Shown here: positions 18,450 through 27,392 of the stretch, piece by piece
Numbering within the stretch: position 1 is the stretch's first letter
How the letters are laid out: each line of letters begins with the position of its first letter
Source of the DNA: Cupriavidus necator A5-1
GTDB lineage: Bacteria; Pseudomonadota; Gammaproteobacteria; Burkholderiales; Burkholderiaceae
DNA length: 64,000 nt
Reading direction: 5' to 3'
NCBI RefSeq assembly: GCF_000744095.1
Contig: NZ_JQLI01000008.1
Span: 3,658,001 to 3,722,000 of the forward strand
The notes under the pieces: model-generated
What the model was told of the DNA's origin: nothing
Databases searched by the model: none
Seen by the model: only the letters and a program-made list of their open reading frames with translations
Program-made: the position numbers and the translations under genes

Positions 18450-19775
18450 TTAGTGCAGCTTGACCCGGGGGCTGGTCTTGCTGCGCAGCCAGTGAGATAC
18501 CGTATCCAGCGCCATGCCCACGGCGCCATGCAACGCCATGATGTGCATCCGGTACAGCGAGGTGTACATGAAGCGCGCCATCAGCCCTTCGATAAACATC
18601 GAGCCGCCGATCAGCCCGCCCATCAGGCTGCCCACCGCGCTGAAATGCCCGAGCGACACCAGCGAGCCGAAGTCCTTGAACCCGAACTTCGGCAGTGGCC
18701 GCCCGTCCAGCCGCGCGCGCAGCGCCTCATAGAGGAAGGTGGCCTGCTGGTGCGCCGCCTGCGCGCGCGGCGGCACGCTCGTCTGCTTTTCCGGCCACGG
18801 GCAGCTGGCGCAGTCGCCGAAGGCAAAGATATCAGGGTCGCCCTCGCTCTGCAGCGTCGGGCCGACCACGATCTGGCCCTGGCGGCTGACCGGCAGGTCC
18901 AGGTTGGCCAGTACCTGCGGCGCGGTGATGCCGGCCGCCCACACCGTCAGGTCGGCATCGATATGCTTGCCGCTGGCGGTCAGCACGGCCTGCGGCGTGA
19001 CCTCGGTGACGCGCTCGCTGGTAAATACGCTGACATCGAGCTTGTGGAGCAGCTTGGCGGTCTCGGCCGACACCCGTTCGGACAGCGCCGGCAGGATGCG
19101 CGGGCCAGCCTCGATCACGTGGATGCGCACGTCGCGGCGCGGGTCGAGCCGGTGCAGGCCGTAGGCGCTGAGCACGTGGGCGGTGTTGCGCAGTTCGGCC
19201 GACAGCTCGACGCCGGTGGCACCGGCGCCGATGATGGCCACGTCCACGCGCGGACGGCCGTCCTCGCCCATGCGCCCGCGCCCGTTCTGGGCGCGCACGC
19301 AGGCCGCGATCAGCCGCTTGCGGAAGCGTTCGGCCTGCGCCACGGTGTCGAGCGCGATGGCGTTCTCGGCCGCGCCGGGCACGCCGAAGAAATGGGTGAC
19401 GCAGCCGATCGCCAGCACCAGCGTGTCATAAGGCAATTCGCGCGCCGGCAGCAGCTCGGCGCCGTCCTGGTCGAAGCAGGCCGAGACCGCAATGGTCTTG
19501 CGGGTGCGGTCGATGCCGGTCAGCTCGCCCTGCTGGAACTCGAAATGATGCCAGCGCGCCTGCGCTGCATATTCCAGCTGGTGCGTGTTGGGATCCATGC
19601 TGCCGGCAGCCACTTCATGCAGCAGCGGTTTCCAGATATGGGTCGGCAGGCGGTCCACCAGCACCACCTGCGCCGCGCCCTTGCGGCCGAGCTTGTCGCC
19701 CAGCCTGGTTACCAGTTCCAGCCCTCCTGCCCCGCCGCCGACAACAACGATGCGGTGCGCCTTTGCTTCTGTCAT
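18450..19775 (-). CDS. ndh: Type II NADH:quinone oxidoreductase (NDH-2-like FAD/NAD(P) oxidoreductase)
   Basis: 441 residues with two Rossmann nucleotide sites: FAD site IVVVGGGAGGLELVTRLG (residues 9-26) and NADH site VAIIGAGATGVELSAELR (about 178-195). The C-terminal FAD contact is DIFAFGDCASCP. The C-terminal membrane-binding segment (ARFMYTSLYRMHIMALHG) is shared with bacterial NDH-2. It passes electrons from NADH to quinone without pumping protons. A role as another flavin reductase of the same family cannot be excluded. It is transcribed alone, downstream of polA. Confidence 0.86.
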   Translation of the reverse strand: MTEAKAHRIVVVGGGAGGLELVTRLGDKLGRKGAAQVVLVDRLPTHIWKPLLHEVAAGSMDPNTHQLEYAAQARWHHFEFQQGELTGIDRTRKTIAVSACFDQDGAELLPARELPYDTLVLAIGCVTHFFGVPGAAENAIALDTVAQAERFRKRLIAACVRAQNGRGRMGEDGRPRVDVAIIGAGATGVELSAELRNTAHVLSAYGLHRLDPRRDVRIHVIEAGPRILPALSERVSAETAKLLHKLDVSVFTSERVTEVTPQAVLTASGKHIDADLTVWAAGITAPQVLANLDLPVSRQGQIVVGPTLQSEGDPDIFAFGDCASCPWPEKQTSVPPRAQAAHQQATFLYEALRARLDGRPLPKFGFKDFGSLVSLGHFSAVGSLMGGLIGGSMFIEGLMARFMYTSLYRMHIMALHGAVGMALDTVSHWLRSKTSPRVKLH

Positions 19776-19922
19776 GGTCTACCCGATGCGTTTTGTGAAA
19801 TCTTTGCCTGAGGCATTTCCACAGTCTGCTGCATCGCAGCATGCCTTGCAAGCCGCAAAGCCCGACTCAGCAGTCGCTACATTCGATACCGCCAGGCAGG
19901 AGGCAGGTGGCCCGGGTGGCCT

Positions 19923-22739
19923 TCAGTGCGCTTCCTCCCAGTTCGCGCCGCTGCCGACCTCGGCCACCAGCGGCACGCGCAACTCCGCCACCGTGCACAT
20001 CAGTTCGGGCAGCCGCACCTTGACCAGCTCCAGTTCGTGCTCCGGCACTTCCAGCACCAGTTCATCGTGGACCTGCATGATCTGGCGCGTCTGCAAGCCG
20101 TCACGCTCCAGCCATCCCTGCACTGCGATCATCGACAGCTTGATCAGGTCGGCGGCGGTGCCCTGCATCGGCGCGTTGATGGCGGCGCGCTCGGCGGCCT
20201 GGCGGCGCGGGCCGCTGCCCCCCTTGATGTCGGGCAGCCACAGCCGGCGGCCGAACACGGTCTCGACATAGCCCTGGTCGCGCGCGGTCTGCCGGGTTTC
20301 TTCCATGTAGTGGGCCACGCCGGGGTAGCGCATGAAGTAGCGGTCGATATAGTGCTTGGCGGCCTCACGCTCGATCCCCAGGTTGCTGGCCAGCCCGAAC
20401 GCGCTCATGCCGTAGATCAGCCCGAAGTTGATCACCTTGGCATAGCGGCGCTGCTCGCTGCTGACCGCGTCGCGCTCCACGCCGAAGATCTCGGCGGCGG
20501 TGGCACGGTGGATGTCCTCGCCGTTGGCAAAGGCGCGCAGCAGGTTCTCGTCGCCCGAGATATGGGCCATGATGCGCAGCTCGATCTGCGAGTAGTCGGC
20601 CGACACGATCACGCTGCCCGGCTCGGCGATAAAGGCTTCGCGGATGCGGCGGCCTTCCTCGGTGCGCACCGGGATGTTCTGCAGGTTGGGCTCGGTCGAC
20701 GCCAGCCGGCCCGTCACCGCGGTGGCCTGGCCGTAGCTGGTGTGGACGCGCCCGGTGCGCGCGTTGACCATCCTGGGCAGCTTGTCGGTATAGGTGGACT
20801 TGAGCTTGGACAGGCCGCGATAGTCCAGCAGCAGTTTGGGCAGCGGGTAGTCCTCGGCCAGCTTCTGCAGCACCTCTTCGTCGGTCGAAGGCGCGCCGCT
20901 GGCGGTCTTCTTCACCACCGGCAGCTTCATCTGGCTGAACAGGATCTCGCCGATCTGCTTGGGCGAGCCCAGGTTGAACGGCTGGCCCGCGGCCTCGTAG
21001 GCGGACTGCTCCAGCGCCAGCATGCGCTGGCCCAGCTCGGCGCTCTGCGCGGCCAGGCGCTCGGCGTCGATCAGCACGCCGTTGCGCTCGATCTTCTGCA
21101 GCACCACCGAGACCGGCATCTCGATCTCTCCATACACGTGGCGCAGGCCGGCCGCGGCCTCGACCTGCGGGAACATCTTGCGGTGCAGGCGCAGCGTTAC
21201 ATCGGCATCTTCGGCGGCGTACTCGGTGGCGCGCGCCAGGTCGATCTGGTCAAAGCAGATCTGGCCCGCGCCTTTGCCGCACACCTCTTCATAGGTAATG
21301 GTCTTCAGGTTGAGCAGGCGCTCGGCCAGGCTGTCCATGCCGTGGTTGCGGTGCGAGGCCAGCACGTAGCTCTGCAGCATGGTGTCGTGGAGCACGCCGC
21401 GCAGCGTCACGCCGTGGTTGGCGAAGACATGGATGTCGTACTTGAGGTTCTGGCCCAGCTTGGGGCGGCTGGCATCCTCGAGCCATGCGCGCATGCGCTC
21501 CAGCACGAACTCGCGCGAGAGCTGGCCGTGGTCGGGCGGCCCGGCCACGTCCGGGCCGCGGTGCGCCACGGGGATATAACAGGCCACGCCCGGCTCGGCC
21601 GACAGCGAGATGCCCACCAGCTGCGCCTGCATCGGGTCCAGCGAGGTGGTCTCGGTATCGATCGCCACCAGCGGCACGGCTTCGATGCGGCGCATCCAGT
21701 CCTCGAGCATGCCTTGGGTGGTGACGGTCTCGTAGCGGATCTCCGTGGGCGCGGCTTCCTCGGGCTGCTGCGCTTCGCTGCCGGCCGGGGCTGCCGGCGC
21801 ATCGAACAGGCCGCCTTGCGCCGGCGCCGCGGCCGCGCGGGCGCGCGCCTGGGCGCGCGCATCGGGCAGGCTCTCGCCGGTCGCTTCGCGCAGCCAGCTC
21901 TTGAAGCCGTAGCGCGAGAAGAACGCCACCAGCTTTTCCTTGTCCTCGCCGGTTTCGCGCAGCGCGTGGAAGTCCGCCACCGCCGCGCTCAGGTCGCAGT
22001 CGGTCTTGACCGTGACCAGCTTGCGCGCCATCGGCAGCCACTCCAGCGTATTGCGCAGGTTCTCGCCGACCACGCCCTTGATGCCGGGCGCGGAGGCCAT
22101 CACGGCGTCGAGCGAGCCATGCTCGGCCAGCCATTTGACCGCGGTCTTGGGGCCGACCTTGGGCACGCCCGGCACGTTGTCGACCGCATCGCCGATCAGC
22201 GACAGGTAGTCGATGATGCGCTCGGGCGGCACGCCGAACTTGGCCACCACGCCGGGGGGATCGAGCACCTCGCCGCTCATGGTGTTGACCAGCGTGACCT
22301 GGTCGTTGACCAGCTGCGCCAGGTCCTTGTCGCCGGTGGACACCACCGTGCGCACGCCCTGCTCGGCGGCCTGGCGCGACAGCGTGCCGATCACGTCGTC
22401 GGCCTCGACACCGTCCACCACCACGATCGGCCAGCCCAGCGCGCGCACGGCTTCGTGGATCGGCTCGATCTGGCGCGCCAGGTCTTCCGGCATGGACGGG
22501 CGGTGTTCCTTGTAGGCCGGATACATATCGTCGCGGAAGGTCTTGCCCTTTGCGTCGAATACGCAGGCGCTATACTCTGCCGGGTAATCGTTGCGCAGCT
22601 TGCGCAGCATGTTGATCATGCCGTAGATTGCCCCTGTGGGCAGACCCTCTCCATTCCTCAGGTCCGGCAGAGCGTGATAAGCGCGATACAAATAGCTCGA
22701 TCCATCGACGAGCAAGAGTGTTTTTGGACTATCCGACAT
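19923..22739 (-). CDS. polA: DNA polymerase I
   Basis: A 938-residue repair and Okazaki-fragment polymerase with all three domains. The N-terminal 5'-3' exonuclease begins KTLLLVDGSSYLYRAYHAL. The 3'-5' proofreading domain keeps its acidic residues (VAIDTETTSLD, LKYDIHVF, YAAEDADVT), so it should be active. The polymerase domain has motif A (VSADYSQIELRIMAH), motif B (RRYAKVINFGLIYG) and motif C (QVHDELVLEVP). An Ala/Pro-rich linker follows the first domain. The start is ATG 22739, or ATG 22745 two codons earlier. Either collides head-on with the start of the divergent LOG-family gene, leaving no intergenic DNA. Confidence 0.97.
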   Translation of the reverse strand: MSDSPKTLLLVDGSSYLYRAYHALPDLRNGEGLPTGAIYGMINMLRKLRNDYPAEYSACVFDAKGKTFRDDMYPAYKEHRPSMPEDLARQIEPIHEAVRALGWPIVVVDGVEADDVIGTLSRQAAEQGVRTVVSTGDKDLAQLVNDQVTLVNTMSGEVLDPPGVVAKFGVPPERIIDYLSLIGDAVDNVPGVPKVGPKTAVKWLAEHGSLDAVMASAPGIKGVVGENLRNTLEWLPMARKLVTVKTDCDLSAAVADFHALRETGEDKEKLVAFFSRYGFKSWLREATGESLPDARAQARARAAAAPAQGGLFDAPAAPAGSEAQQPEEAAPTEIRYETVTTQGMLEDWMRRIEAVPLVAIDTETTSLDPMQAQLVGISLSAEPGVACYIPVAHRGPDVAGPPDHGQLSREFVLERMRAWLEDASRPKLGQNLKYDIHVFANHGVTLRGVLHDTMLQSYVLASHRNHGMDSLAERLLNLKTITYEEVCGKGAGQICFDQIDLARATEYAAEDADVTLRLHRKMFPQVEAAAGLRHVYGEIEMPVSVVLQKIERNGVLIDAERLAAQSAELGQRMLALEQSAYEAAGQPFNLGSPKQIGEILFSQMKLPVVKKTASGAPSTDEEVLQKLAEDYPLPKLLLDYRGLSKLKSTYTDKLPRMVNARTGRVHTSYGQATAVTGRLASTEPNLQNIPVRTEEGRRIREAFIAEPGSVIVSADYSQIELRIMAHISGDENLLRAFANGEDIHRATAAEIFGVERDAVSSEQRRYAKVINFGLIYGMSAFGLASNLGIEREAAKHYIDRYFMRYPGVAHYMEETRQTARDQGYVETVFGRRLWLPDIKGGSGPRRQAAERAAINAPMQGTAADLIKLSMIAVQGWLERDGLQTRQIMQVHDELVLEVPEHELELVKVRLPELMCTVAELRVPLVAEVGSGANWEEAH

Positions 22740-22743
22740 TCCC

Positions 22744-23691
22744 ATGGACTCAAAATTGACTGGTGCCGCTGCAGGCGGTGCTTCGACCGCCCCCCTTGCT
22801 GATCCGGATGTTTCCGATATCTCCGGCGATACCGTACAACCCCCGCCGGAGGCTGCTTCCGAACACGCCGCGGCCATAGCCGCCGCAGCCGATGCCGCCG
22901 CCGCGGGCCATCCGCCCGAAGTGGCGGCTGAAAAAGCCGCCGCGGCGGCCGCGCGTGCCAATCCGCGCAAGATGATTCCCAGCCTGCGTGCGCTGGCCGA
23001 CGAAGACCGCGCTACCGCAAAGAAGGCGCGCGCTTCGTGGCAAATGTTCACGATTATGGCAGAGTTCATCGAGGCGACCGAGTACCTCTCCGAGATCCGC
23101 CCGGCCGTGTCGATCTACGGCAGCGCGCGCCTGCGCGAGGATTCGCCGTACTACCAGCGCACCATCGAGATCGCGCGGCTGTTCTCGGATGCCGGCTTTG
23201 CCGTGATCTCGGGCGGCGGCCCGGGCATCATGGAAGCGGCCAACAAGGGCGCGCATGCCGGCAAATCCGCCAGCGTGGGCCTGAACATCGAACTGCCGCA
23301 CGAGCAGCAGGGCAATCCGTACCAGGACATTGCCATGCGCTTCCGCCACTTCTTTACGCGCAAGGTCACCTTCGTCAAGAACTCGGACGCCTTTATCGTG
23401 ATGCCGGGCGGCTTCGGCACGCTCGACGAGCTGGCCGAGGTGCTGACGCTGGTGCAGACCGGCAAGTCGCGCTCGGTGCCGGTGATCATGTTCGGCAGCC
23501 GTTTCTGGAAGGGCCTGCTCGACTGGTTCCGCTTCACGCTGCTGCCGATGGGCCTGATCGCCGAGCACGACCTGGACCTGATGAAGATCGTGGACGAACC
23601 GCATGAAGTGCTGGAAGCGGTCTACGACTACTACGAGCGCCGCGGCGGCGACAAGCCGATTCCGCCCAAGGAAGAAATGTTCTACCTGTAA
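22744..23691 (+). CDS. TIGR00730/LOG-family protein (possible nucleotide 5'-phosphate phosphoribohydrolase)
   Basis: The C-terminal 215 residues form the lysine-decarboxylase-like Rossmann fold of LOG proteins, with the diagnostic PGGFGTLDELAEVLT and the early SGGGPGIMEAANKGA. LOG enzymes release the base from cytokinin nucleotides or AMP-like nucleotides. Bacterial members are often described as nucleosidases, and the substrate is unknown here. About 75 N-terminal residues are Ala-rich, low-complexity and unlike the family core. ATG 22744 gives 315 residues but overlaps the divergent polA start. ATG 22972 (MIPSLRALADEDR) is an alternative with a normal-sized core. Confidence 0.85.
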   Translation: MDSKLTGAAAGGASTAPLADPDVSDISGDTVQPPPEAASEHAAAIAAAADAAAAGHPPEVAAEKAAAAAARANPRKMIPSLRALADEDRATAKKARASWQMFTIMAEFIEATEYLSEIRPAVSIYGSARLREDSPYYQRTIEIARLFSDAGFAVISGGGPGIMEAANKGAHAGKSASVGLNIELPHEQQGNPYQDIAMRFRHFFTRKVTFVKNSDAFIVMPGGFGTLDELAEVLTLVQTGKSRSVPVIMFGSRFWKGLLDWFRFTLLPMGLIAEHDLDLMKIVDEPHEVLEAVYDYYERRGGDKPIPPKEEMFYL

Positions 23692-23809
23692 GGCCGGCGG
23701 GCCGGACGCGGCGCGCGACGCCCTGCCGCAAGGCGCGTTCCCGGCACACCGCGCCGTTGCGCAGGTGCCCCACGGGGCACGGCGGCGGCCTGCGCACGGC
23801 AGGAATTGC

Positions 23810-23815
23810 TAGAAT
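23810..23815 (+). promoter_or_regulatory. Candidate -10 box before the small exported protein
   Basis: TAGAAT within GCTAGAAT, 118 bases before the start codon at 23934. A perfect hairpin GTGCCCC/GGGGCAC (23765-23780) without a T-run lies just upstream, after the LOG gene. Confidence 0.35.
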
Positions 23816-23933
23816 GGAACTTGTCCGTCTGCCAGTCCCGGCGCCGCCGGGGCGCAGACCCACCGCCAGTCAAACTGCCGCATGCCGCGGCGCTGCGCGC
23901 CCGATACGCCACAGCGCTGCACAGGAGCACCTG

Positions 23934-24368
23934 ATGACCTCCCCTTCACCCGTCCGGTCCAACCGGTTCGTCGCCGTGGCTGACGAACCTGAACCTGCCA
24001 GGCTGTCCCTGGCCCGGATCGCCGCCATCGCGGCCGCCGCGCTGGCGCTGGCCGCCCCCGGCCTGGCGCTGGCCCAGGAAAGTCAGCAAAGCAACGCGCT
24101 GACCCAGCAGGAGCTGAACCAGATCAACAACCAGCCGATCGCCCCGGCGGCCAAGTCGCAGCTGAACCAGCCGCGCCAGCCGAGCTTCCAGCTCAACGAG
24201 CGCGACGGCACGCAGGTACGCGAGTACCGCAACAAGGGCCGGGCCACCGATATCCAGGTCCAATCGGGTTTCGGCACCAAGTATGAGATGAGCAAGCCGG
24301 AAGACAGCTCGCCCAGGATCCGCGAGCACGACGTCAACCGCGTGCCGTCGGTCAACCTGAAGTTCTGA
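23934..24368 (+). CDS. Small exported protein of unknown function
   Basis: 144 residues. The chosen ATG has AGGAG eight bases upstream. After a charged N terminus of about 30 residues comes a hydrophobic Ala/Leu-rich stretch (IAAIAAAALALAAPGLALA) ending in AQE, which looks like a Sec signal peptide with a long n-region. The mature part is polar, Gln/Asn-rich (QQELNQINNQPI) and ends RVPSVNLKF. I recognise no domain, cysteine pair or lipobox. It stands between the LOG gene and thrB, probably with its own promoter. Function unknown; the periplasm is the inferred location. Confidence 0.75.
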   Translation: MTSPSPVRSNRFVAVADEPEPARLSLARIAAIAAAALALAAPGLALAQESQQSNALTQQELNQINNQPIAPAAKSQLNQPRQPSFQLNERDGTQVREYRNKGRATDIQVQSGFGTKYEMSKPEDSSPRIREHDVNRVPSVNLKF

Positions 24369-24495
24369 ACCCCCTTACCCACGGCCTGGCGTAGAGCCAG
24401 GCCGCGCCGGCCCTCCGGCAGTCATGCCGCGGCGGCGGACCGCGTTTTGTCCGCAACTGCCTCCGCCGCTTTCCGATTTGCTTCACACAACGAGT

Positions 24496-25491
24496 ATGGC
24501 CGTATTCACCACGGTCTCGCAGGACGAGATCGCCCGCTGGCTGCTGGATTTCGACCTTGGCGAAGTGCGCGAACTGCGCGGCATCGCCACTGGCATCGAG
24601 AACAGCAATTTCTTCCTCACCATGGAGCACGAGGGCCAGACGCGCCAGTACGTGCTGACCATCTTCGAGCGCCTGACGTTCGCGCAGCTGCCCTACTACC
24701 TGCACCTGATGGCGCACCTGGCCGAAAGCGGCATCCGCGTGCCGGCGCCGATCCCGGCGCGCGACGGCGAGATCCTGCGCCCGCTCAAGGGCAAGCCCGC
24801 CACCATCGTCACGCGGCTGCCCGGGGCATCGCAGCTGGCGCCCGACGCGCAGCACTGCGCCGAAGTGGGCGACATGCTGGCGCGCATGCACCTGGCCGGC
24901 CAGGACTACCCGCGCCGCCAGCCCAACCTGCGCAGCCTGCCGTGGTGGCAGAAGACGGAAGCCGAGATCCTGCCCTTCCTCGATGCCGGCCAGCGCGCGC
25001 TGCTGCAGCAGGAGATCGCCCACCAGGCCGCGTTCTTCGCCAGCGCGGACTACGCCGGCCTGGGCGAAGGCCCCTGCCACTGCGACCTGTTCCGCGACAA
25101 CGTGCTGTTCGAAGAGGACGGCAGCGGGCGCCACCGGCTGGGCGGCTTCTTCGACTTCTACTTCGCCGGCAACGACAAGTGGCTGTTCGACCTGGCGGTC
25201 ACGGTCAACGACTGGTGCATCGACCTGGCCAGCGGCGAACTCGACCACGAGCGCGCGCAGGCGCTGCTGCGGGCTTATCATGCGGTCAGGCCGCTGACCG
25301 GCACCGAGGCCGCGCACTGGCAGGACATGCTGCGCGCGGGTGCGCTGCGCTTCTGGGTATCGCGACTGTGGGACTTCTACCTGCCGCGCGAGGCCGACAT
25401 GCTGCAGCCGCACGATCCGACCCATTTCGAACGTATCCTGCGCCGGCGCCTGGACGCGAACCCCGCGCACGCCCCGCTCCCCTGGATCTGA
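24496..25491 (+). CDS. thrB: Homoserine kinase ThrB (aminoglycoside-phosphotransferase fold)
   Basis: Phosphorylates L-homoserine in threonine synthesis. The 331-residue protein belongs to the type found in Pseudomonas and Burkholderiales (APH kinase fold), not the GHMP-fold ThrB of E. coli. The N-terminal lobe is MAVFTTVSQDEIARWLLDFDLG with ENSNFFLT. The catalytic loop is CHCDLFRDNVLF and the metal-binding segment is GGFFDFYFAGNDKWLFDLA. The ATG at 24496 starts the homology. A membrane-protein gene follows 3 bases after the stop, so the two are probably co-transcribed. No other threonine gene is in the window. Confidence 0.93.
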   Translation: MAVFTTVSQDEIARWLLDFDLGEVRELRGIATGIENSNFFLTMEHEGQTRQYVLTIFERLTFAQLPYYLHLMAHLAESGIRVPAPIPARDGEILRPLKGKPATIVTRLPGASQLAPDAQHCAEVGDMLARMHLAGQDYPRRQPNLRSLPWWQKTEAEILPFLDAGQRALLQQEIAHQAAFFASADYAGLGEGPCHCDLFRDNVLFEEDGSGRHRLGGFFDFYFAGNDKWLFDLAVTVNDWCIDLASGELDHERAQALLRAYHAVRPLTGTEAAHWQDMLRAGALRFWVSRLWDFYLPREADMLQPHDPTHFERILRRRLDANPAHAPLPWI

Positions 25492-25494
25492 TCA

Positions 25495-26301
25495 ATGCAA
25501 TTACTGGAAGTCCCTGCCAAGGAAGGCTACGTCTGGTTCCGCCAGGGCATCTGGCTGTTCCGCAAGAATCCGCTCACGTTCCTGATGCTGCTGTTCGTCT
25601 ACCTGATCGCCGCGCAACTGGCGATCGTGGTGCCGCTGATCGGCATCATCGCGCTGCTGGTGTTCACGCCCGGCCTGTCGGTCGGCGTGATGACCGCGTG
25701 CCGCGACGTGATCCAGAACAAGCGCGTGATGCCAACCGTGCTGCTGGCGGGCTTTCGCACCAACGGCAAGGAAGCCACGCGCAACCTGCTGGTGCTGGGT
25801 GGCATCTATGCCGGGCTGGTGTTCGTGCTGGGCCTGGTCGCGGGCTCGGTGGTGGACATGAGCGCGCTGGTGCCGATCGTGCTGAAGGACGAGGCGCCGT
25901 CGGCCGAGGCCGTGCGCCAGCTCTACTACGCGATGATGATCGGCGCGCTGCTGTACACGCCGATCGCGATGATGTTCTGGTTCGCGCCGTTGCTGGCCGC
26001 CTGGCACGGCGTGCCGCCGGTCAAGGCGCTGTTCTTCAGCTGGACTGCGTGCTGGCGCAATCGCGGGGCGTTCTTCACCTATGCCGTGCTGTTCGCGATG
26101 CTGCTGGTGGCGATTCCGTTCTTGCTGGAGGCGGTGTTCAGCGCGTTTGGAGCGGAGACGGTGTTGTCGTTCCTGGTCACACCGTATTCGCTGCTGATGC
26201 TGGCGATCCTGTACTGCTCGTTTTACGCTACCTACCGCGGCTGCTTCAACGTGACGCCGCCGGGGGTCGAACCTTCGGCGCCGATGGCGCCGGGCGCCTG
26301 A
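25495..26301 (+). CDS. BPSS1780-type integral membrane protein
   Basis: 268 residues with five to six hydrophobic segments, resembling the BPSS1780 family of Burkholderiales membrane proteins of unknown function. It begins MQLLEVPAKEGYVWFRQGIWLFRKNP, typical of the family start, and includes LVFTPGLSVGVMTACRDV and WFAPLLAAWHGVPPVKALFFSW. It follows thrB with a 3-base gap. Nothing in the sequence gives a function. Confidence 0.82.
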   Translation: MQLLEVPAKEGYVWFRQGIWLFRKNPLTFLMLLFVYLIAAQLAIVVPLIGIIALLVFTPGLSVGVMTACRDVIQNKRVMPTVLLAGFRTNGKEATRNLLVLGGIYAGLVFVLGLVAGSVVDMSALVPIVLKDEAPSAEAVRQLYYAMMIGALLYTPIAMMFWFAPLLAAWHGVPPVKALFFSWTACWRNRGAFFTYAVLFAMLLVAIPFLLEAVFSAFGAETVLSFLVTPYSLLMLAILYCSFYATYRGCFNVTPPGVEPSAPMAPGA

Positions 26302-26325
26302 GAGCCTCCCACTCGCTGAGTGTGT

Positions 26326-26355
26326 GCTCCCTCTCCCGCAAGCGGGAGAGGGAGC
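26326..26355. repeat. REP-like palindrome, copy 2
   Basis: Identical 14-base arms to the copy at 8585-8614 (GCTCCCTCTCCCGC and complement), with AA instead of GT in the centre. It sits between the convergent membrane-protein gene and sauR and could also work as a transcription stop. Confidence 0.85.
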
Positions 26356-26391
26356 AAACCAGCGGCACGTGATTCCCTTTCGCGCCGCCCC

Positions 26392-27150
26392 CTATTCACT
26401 GAACGTCTTCACCATCGCTTCTGCCGCCTGGCGCAGGTCCGGCACAAACGTCATCAGCTGGTCCATCGACATGCGCGCCAGCGGCACCTGCACGGCAATC
26501 GCCGCGCAGGCACGGTTGCGGTCACGCATCACCGGCACCGCGACCGCAATCATCCCTTCCAGGTTTTCCTGATTATTGACGCCCAGGCGCCGCCGCCGCG
26601 TCTCGGACAACTCCGCGTGCAGCGCCTCGGCATTGGTGATGGTGTGCGCGGAGTGCGCGCGCAACGGCAGGCTGGCCACCAGGCGCTCGCGCTGCGCGCT
26701 GGGCAGGAACGCCAGCAACAGCTTGCCGCTGGCGCTGCAGTGCAGCGGCACCCGCGACCCCGGCTGCAGGTGCATGCGCAGCGGCCATTGTGTTTCCACC
26801 CGGTCCAGGTACACCACGTCGTCGCCCGACAGCATGGTCAGGTTGCAGGTCTCCCCGACCTTGTCGACCAGTTGCTGAAGGATCGCGTGCCGCGCGGCTG
26901 CGGGCCCGGCCTGCATCAGCACGTTGACAGCGAGCTGGCGCACCCGCGACGAGCACTCGTAATGGCGGTTGCCGGCCGTGCGCGACACCAGCCAGGTGCT
27001 TTCCAGCTGCTTGAGAAGGCGGTGCACGGTCTGCTTGGGCAGCCCGATGGCCTGCACGATGGCCGACAGCGACATGGGTGCATCGGCAGCGGACAGGATC
27101 TCGAGAATGCGGAAAGCGCGCACCGCGGCGGCGTTCGAATGATTGCTCAT
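26392..27150 (-). CDS. sauR: IclR-family regulator of sulfoacetate degradation
   Basis: 252 residues. An N-terminal winged helix-turn-helix spans about residues 8-65 (MSLSAIVQAIGLPKQTVHRLLKQLE). The C-terminal IclR effector domain is recognised by GSRVPLHCSASGKLLLAFLP and GMIAVAVPVMRD. It is divergent from an aldehyde dehydrogenase, a CoA ligase and a transporter. That arrangement matches the sauRSTU cluster of Cupriavidus necator, where SauR is the presumed regulator. The effector is presumably sulfoacetate or sulfoacetyl-CoA, but this is an inference. Confidence 0.88.
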   Translation of the reverse strand: MSNHSNAAAVRAFRILEILSAADAPMSLSAIVQAIGLPKQTVHRLLKQLESTWLVSRTAGNRHYECSSRVRQLAVNVLMQAGPAAARHAILQQLVDKVGETCNLTMLSGDDVVYLDRVETQWPLRMHLQPGSRVPLHCSASGKLLLAFLPSAQRERLVASLPLRAHSAHTITNAEALHAELSETRRRRLGVNNQENLEGMIAVAVPVMRDRNRACAAIAVQVPLARMSMDQLMTFVPDLRQAAEAMVKTFSE

Positions 27151-27170
27151 GGATTGAATTTAGAAGATTC

Positions 27171-27190
27171 CGGGACGCCTGCGCGTCCCG
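27171..27190. promoter_or_regulatory. Candidate SauR operator
   Basis: Perfect 8-base inverted repeat CGGGACGC/GCGTCCCG with a 4-base centre, 20 bases upstream of sauR in the 242-base gap shared with sauS. It is the strongest symmetry in the gap. A small hairpin with another role is possible. Confidence 0.4.
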
Positions 27191-27248
27191 AAAACTGATA
27201 ACTCCTTCGCACGCCCGCTGCGCGCTCGCGAAAGCGCACAAATTGGGA

Positions 27249-27276
27249 CTGACTGTCCGGCCAGCTTCACTAGATT
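27249..27276 (+). promoter_or_regulatory. Candidate sauSTU promoter
   Basis: CTGACT at 27249-27254 and TAGATT at 27271-27276 are separated by 16 bases. They match the -35 and -10 consensus at four and about five positions. A transcript would have a leader of about 110 bases before sauS. Confidence 0.38.
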
Positions 27277-27392
27277 CGATGCGGGGCCGGCCAAACCTGC
27301 TACTCACCGCGACGCACCGCGGCTCACCTGCCGCGAAGTGCACGACACAGCAGCCGCGACGACCCCACCCGTCCAAACCGCGGAGTCGATCC

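Noticed and set aside
19926..22802. Open frame of about 950 codons on the plus strand opposite polA
   Set aside because: It is antisense to DNA polymerase I and shows no independent coding features.
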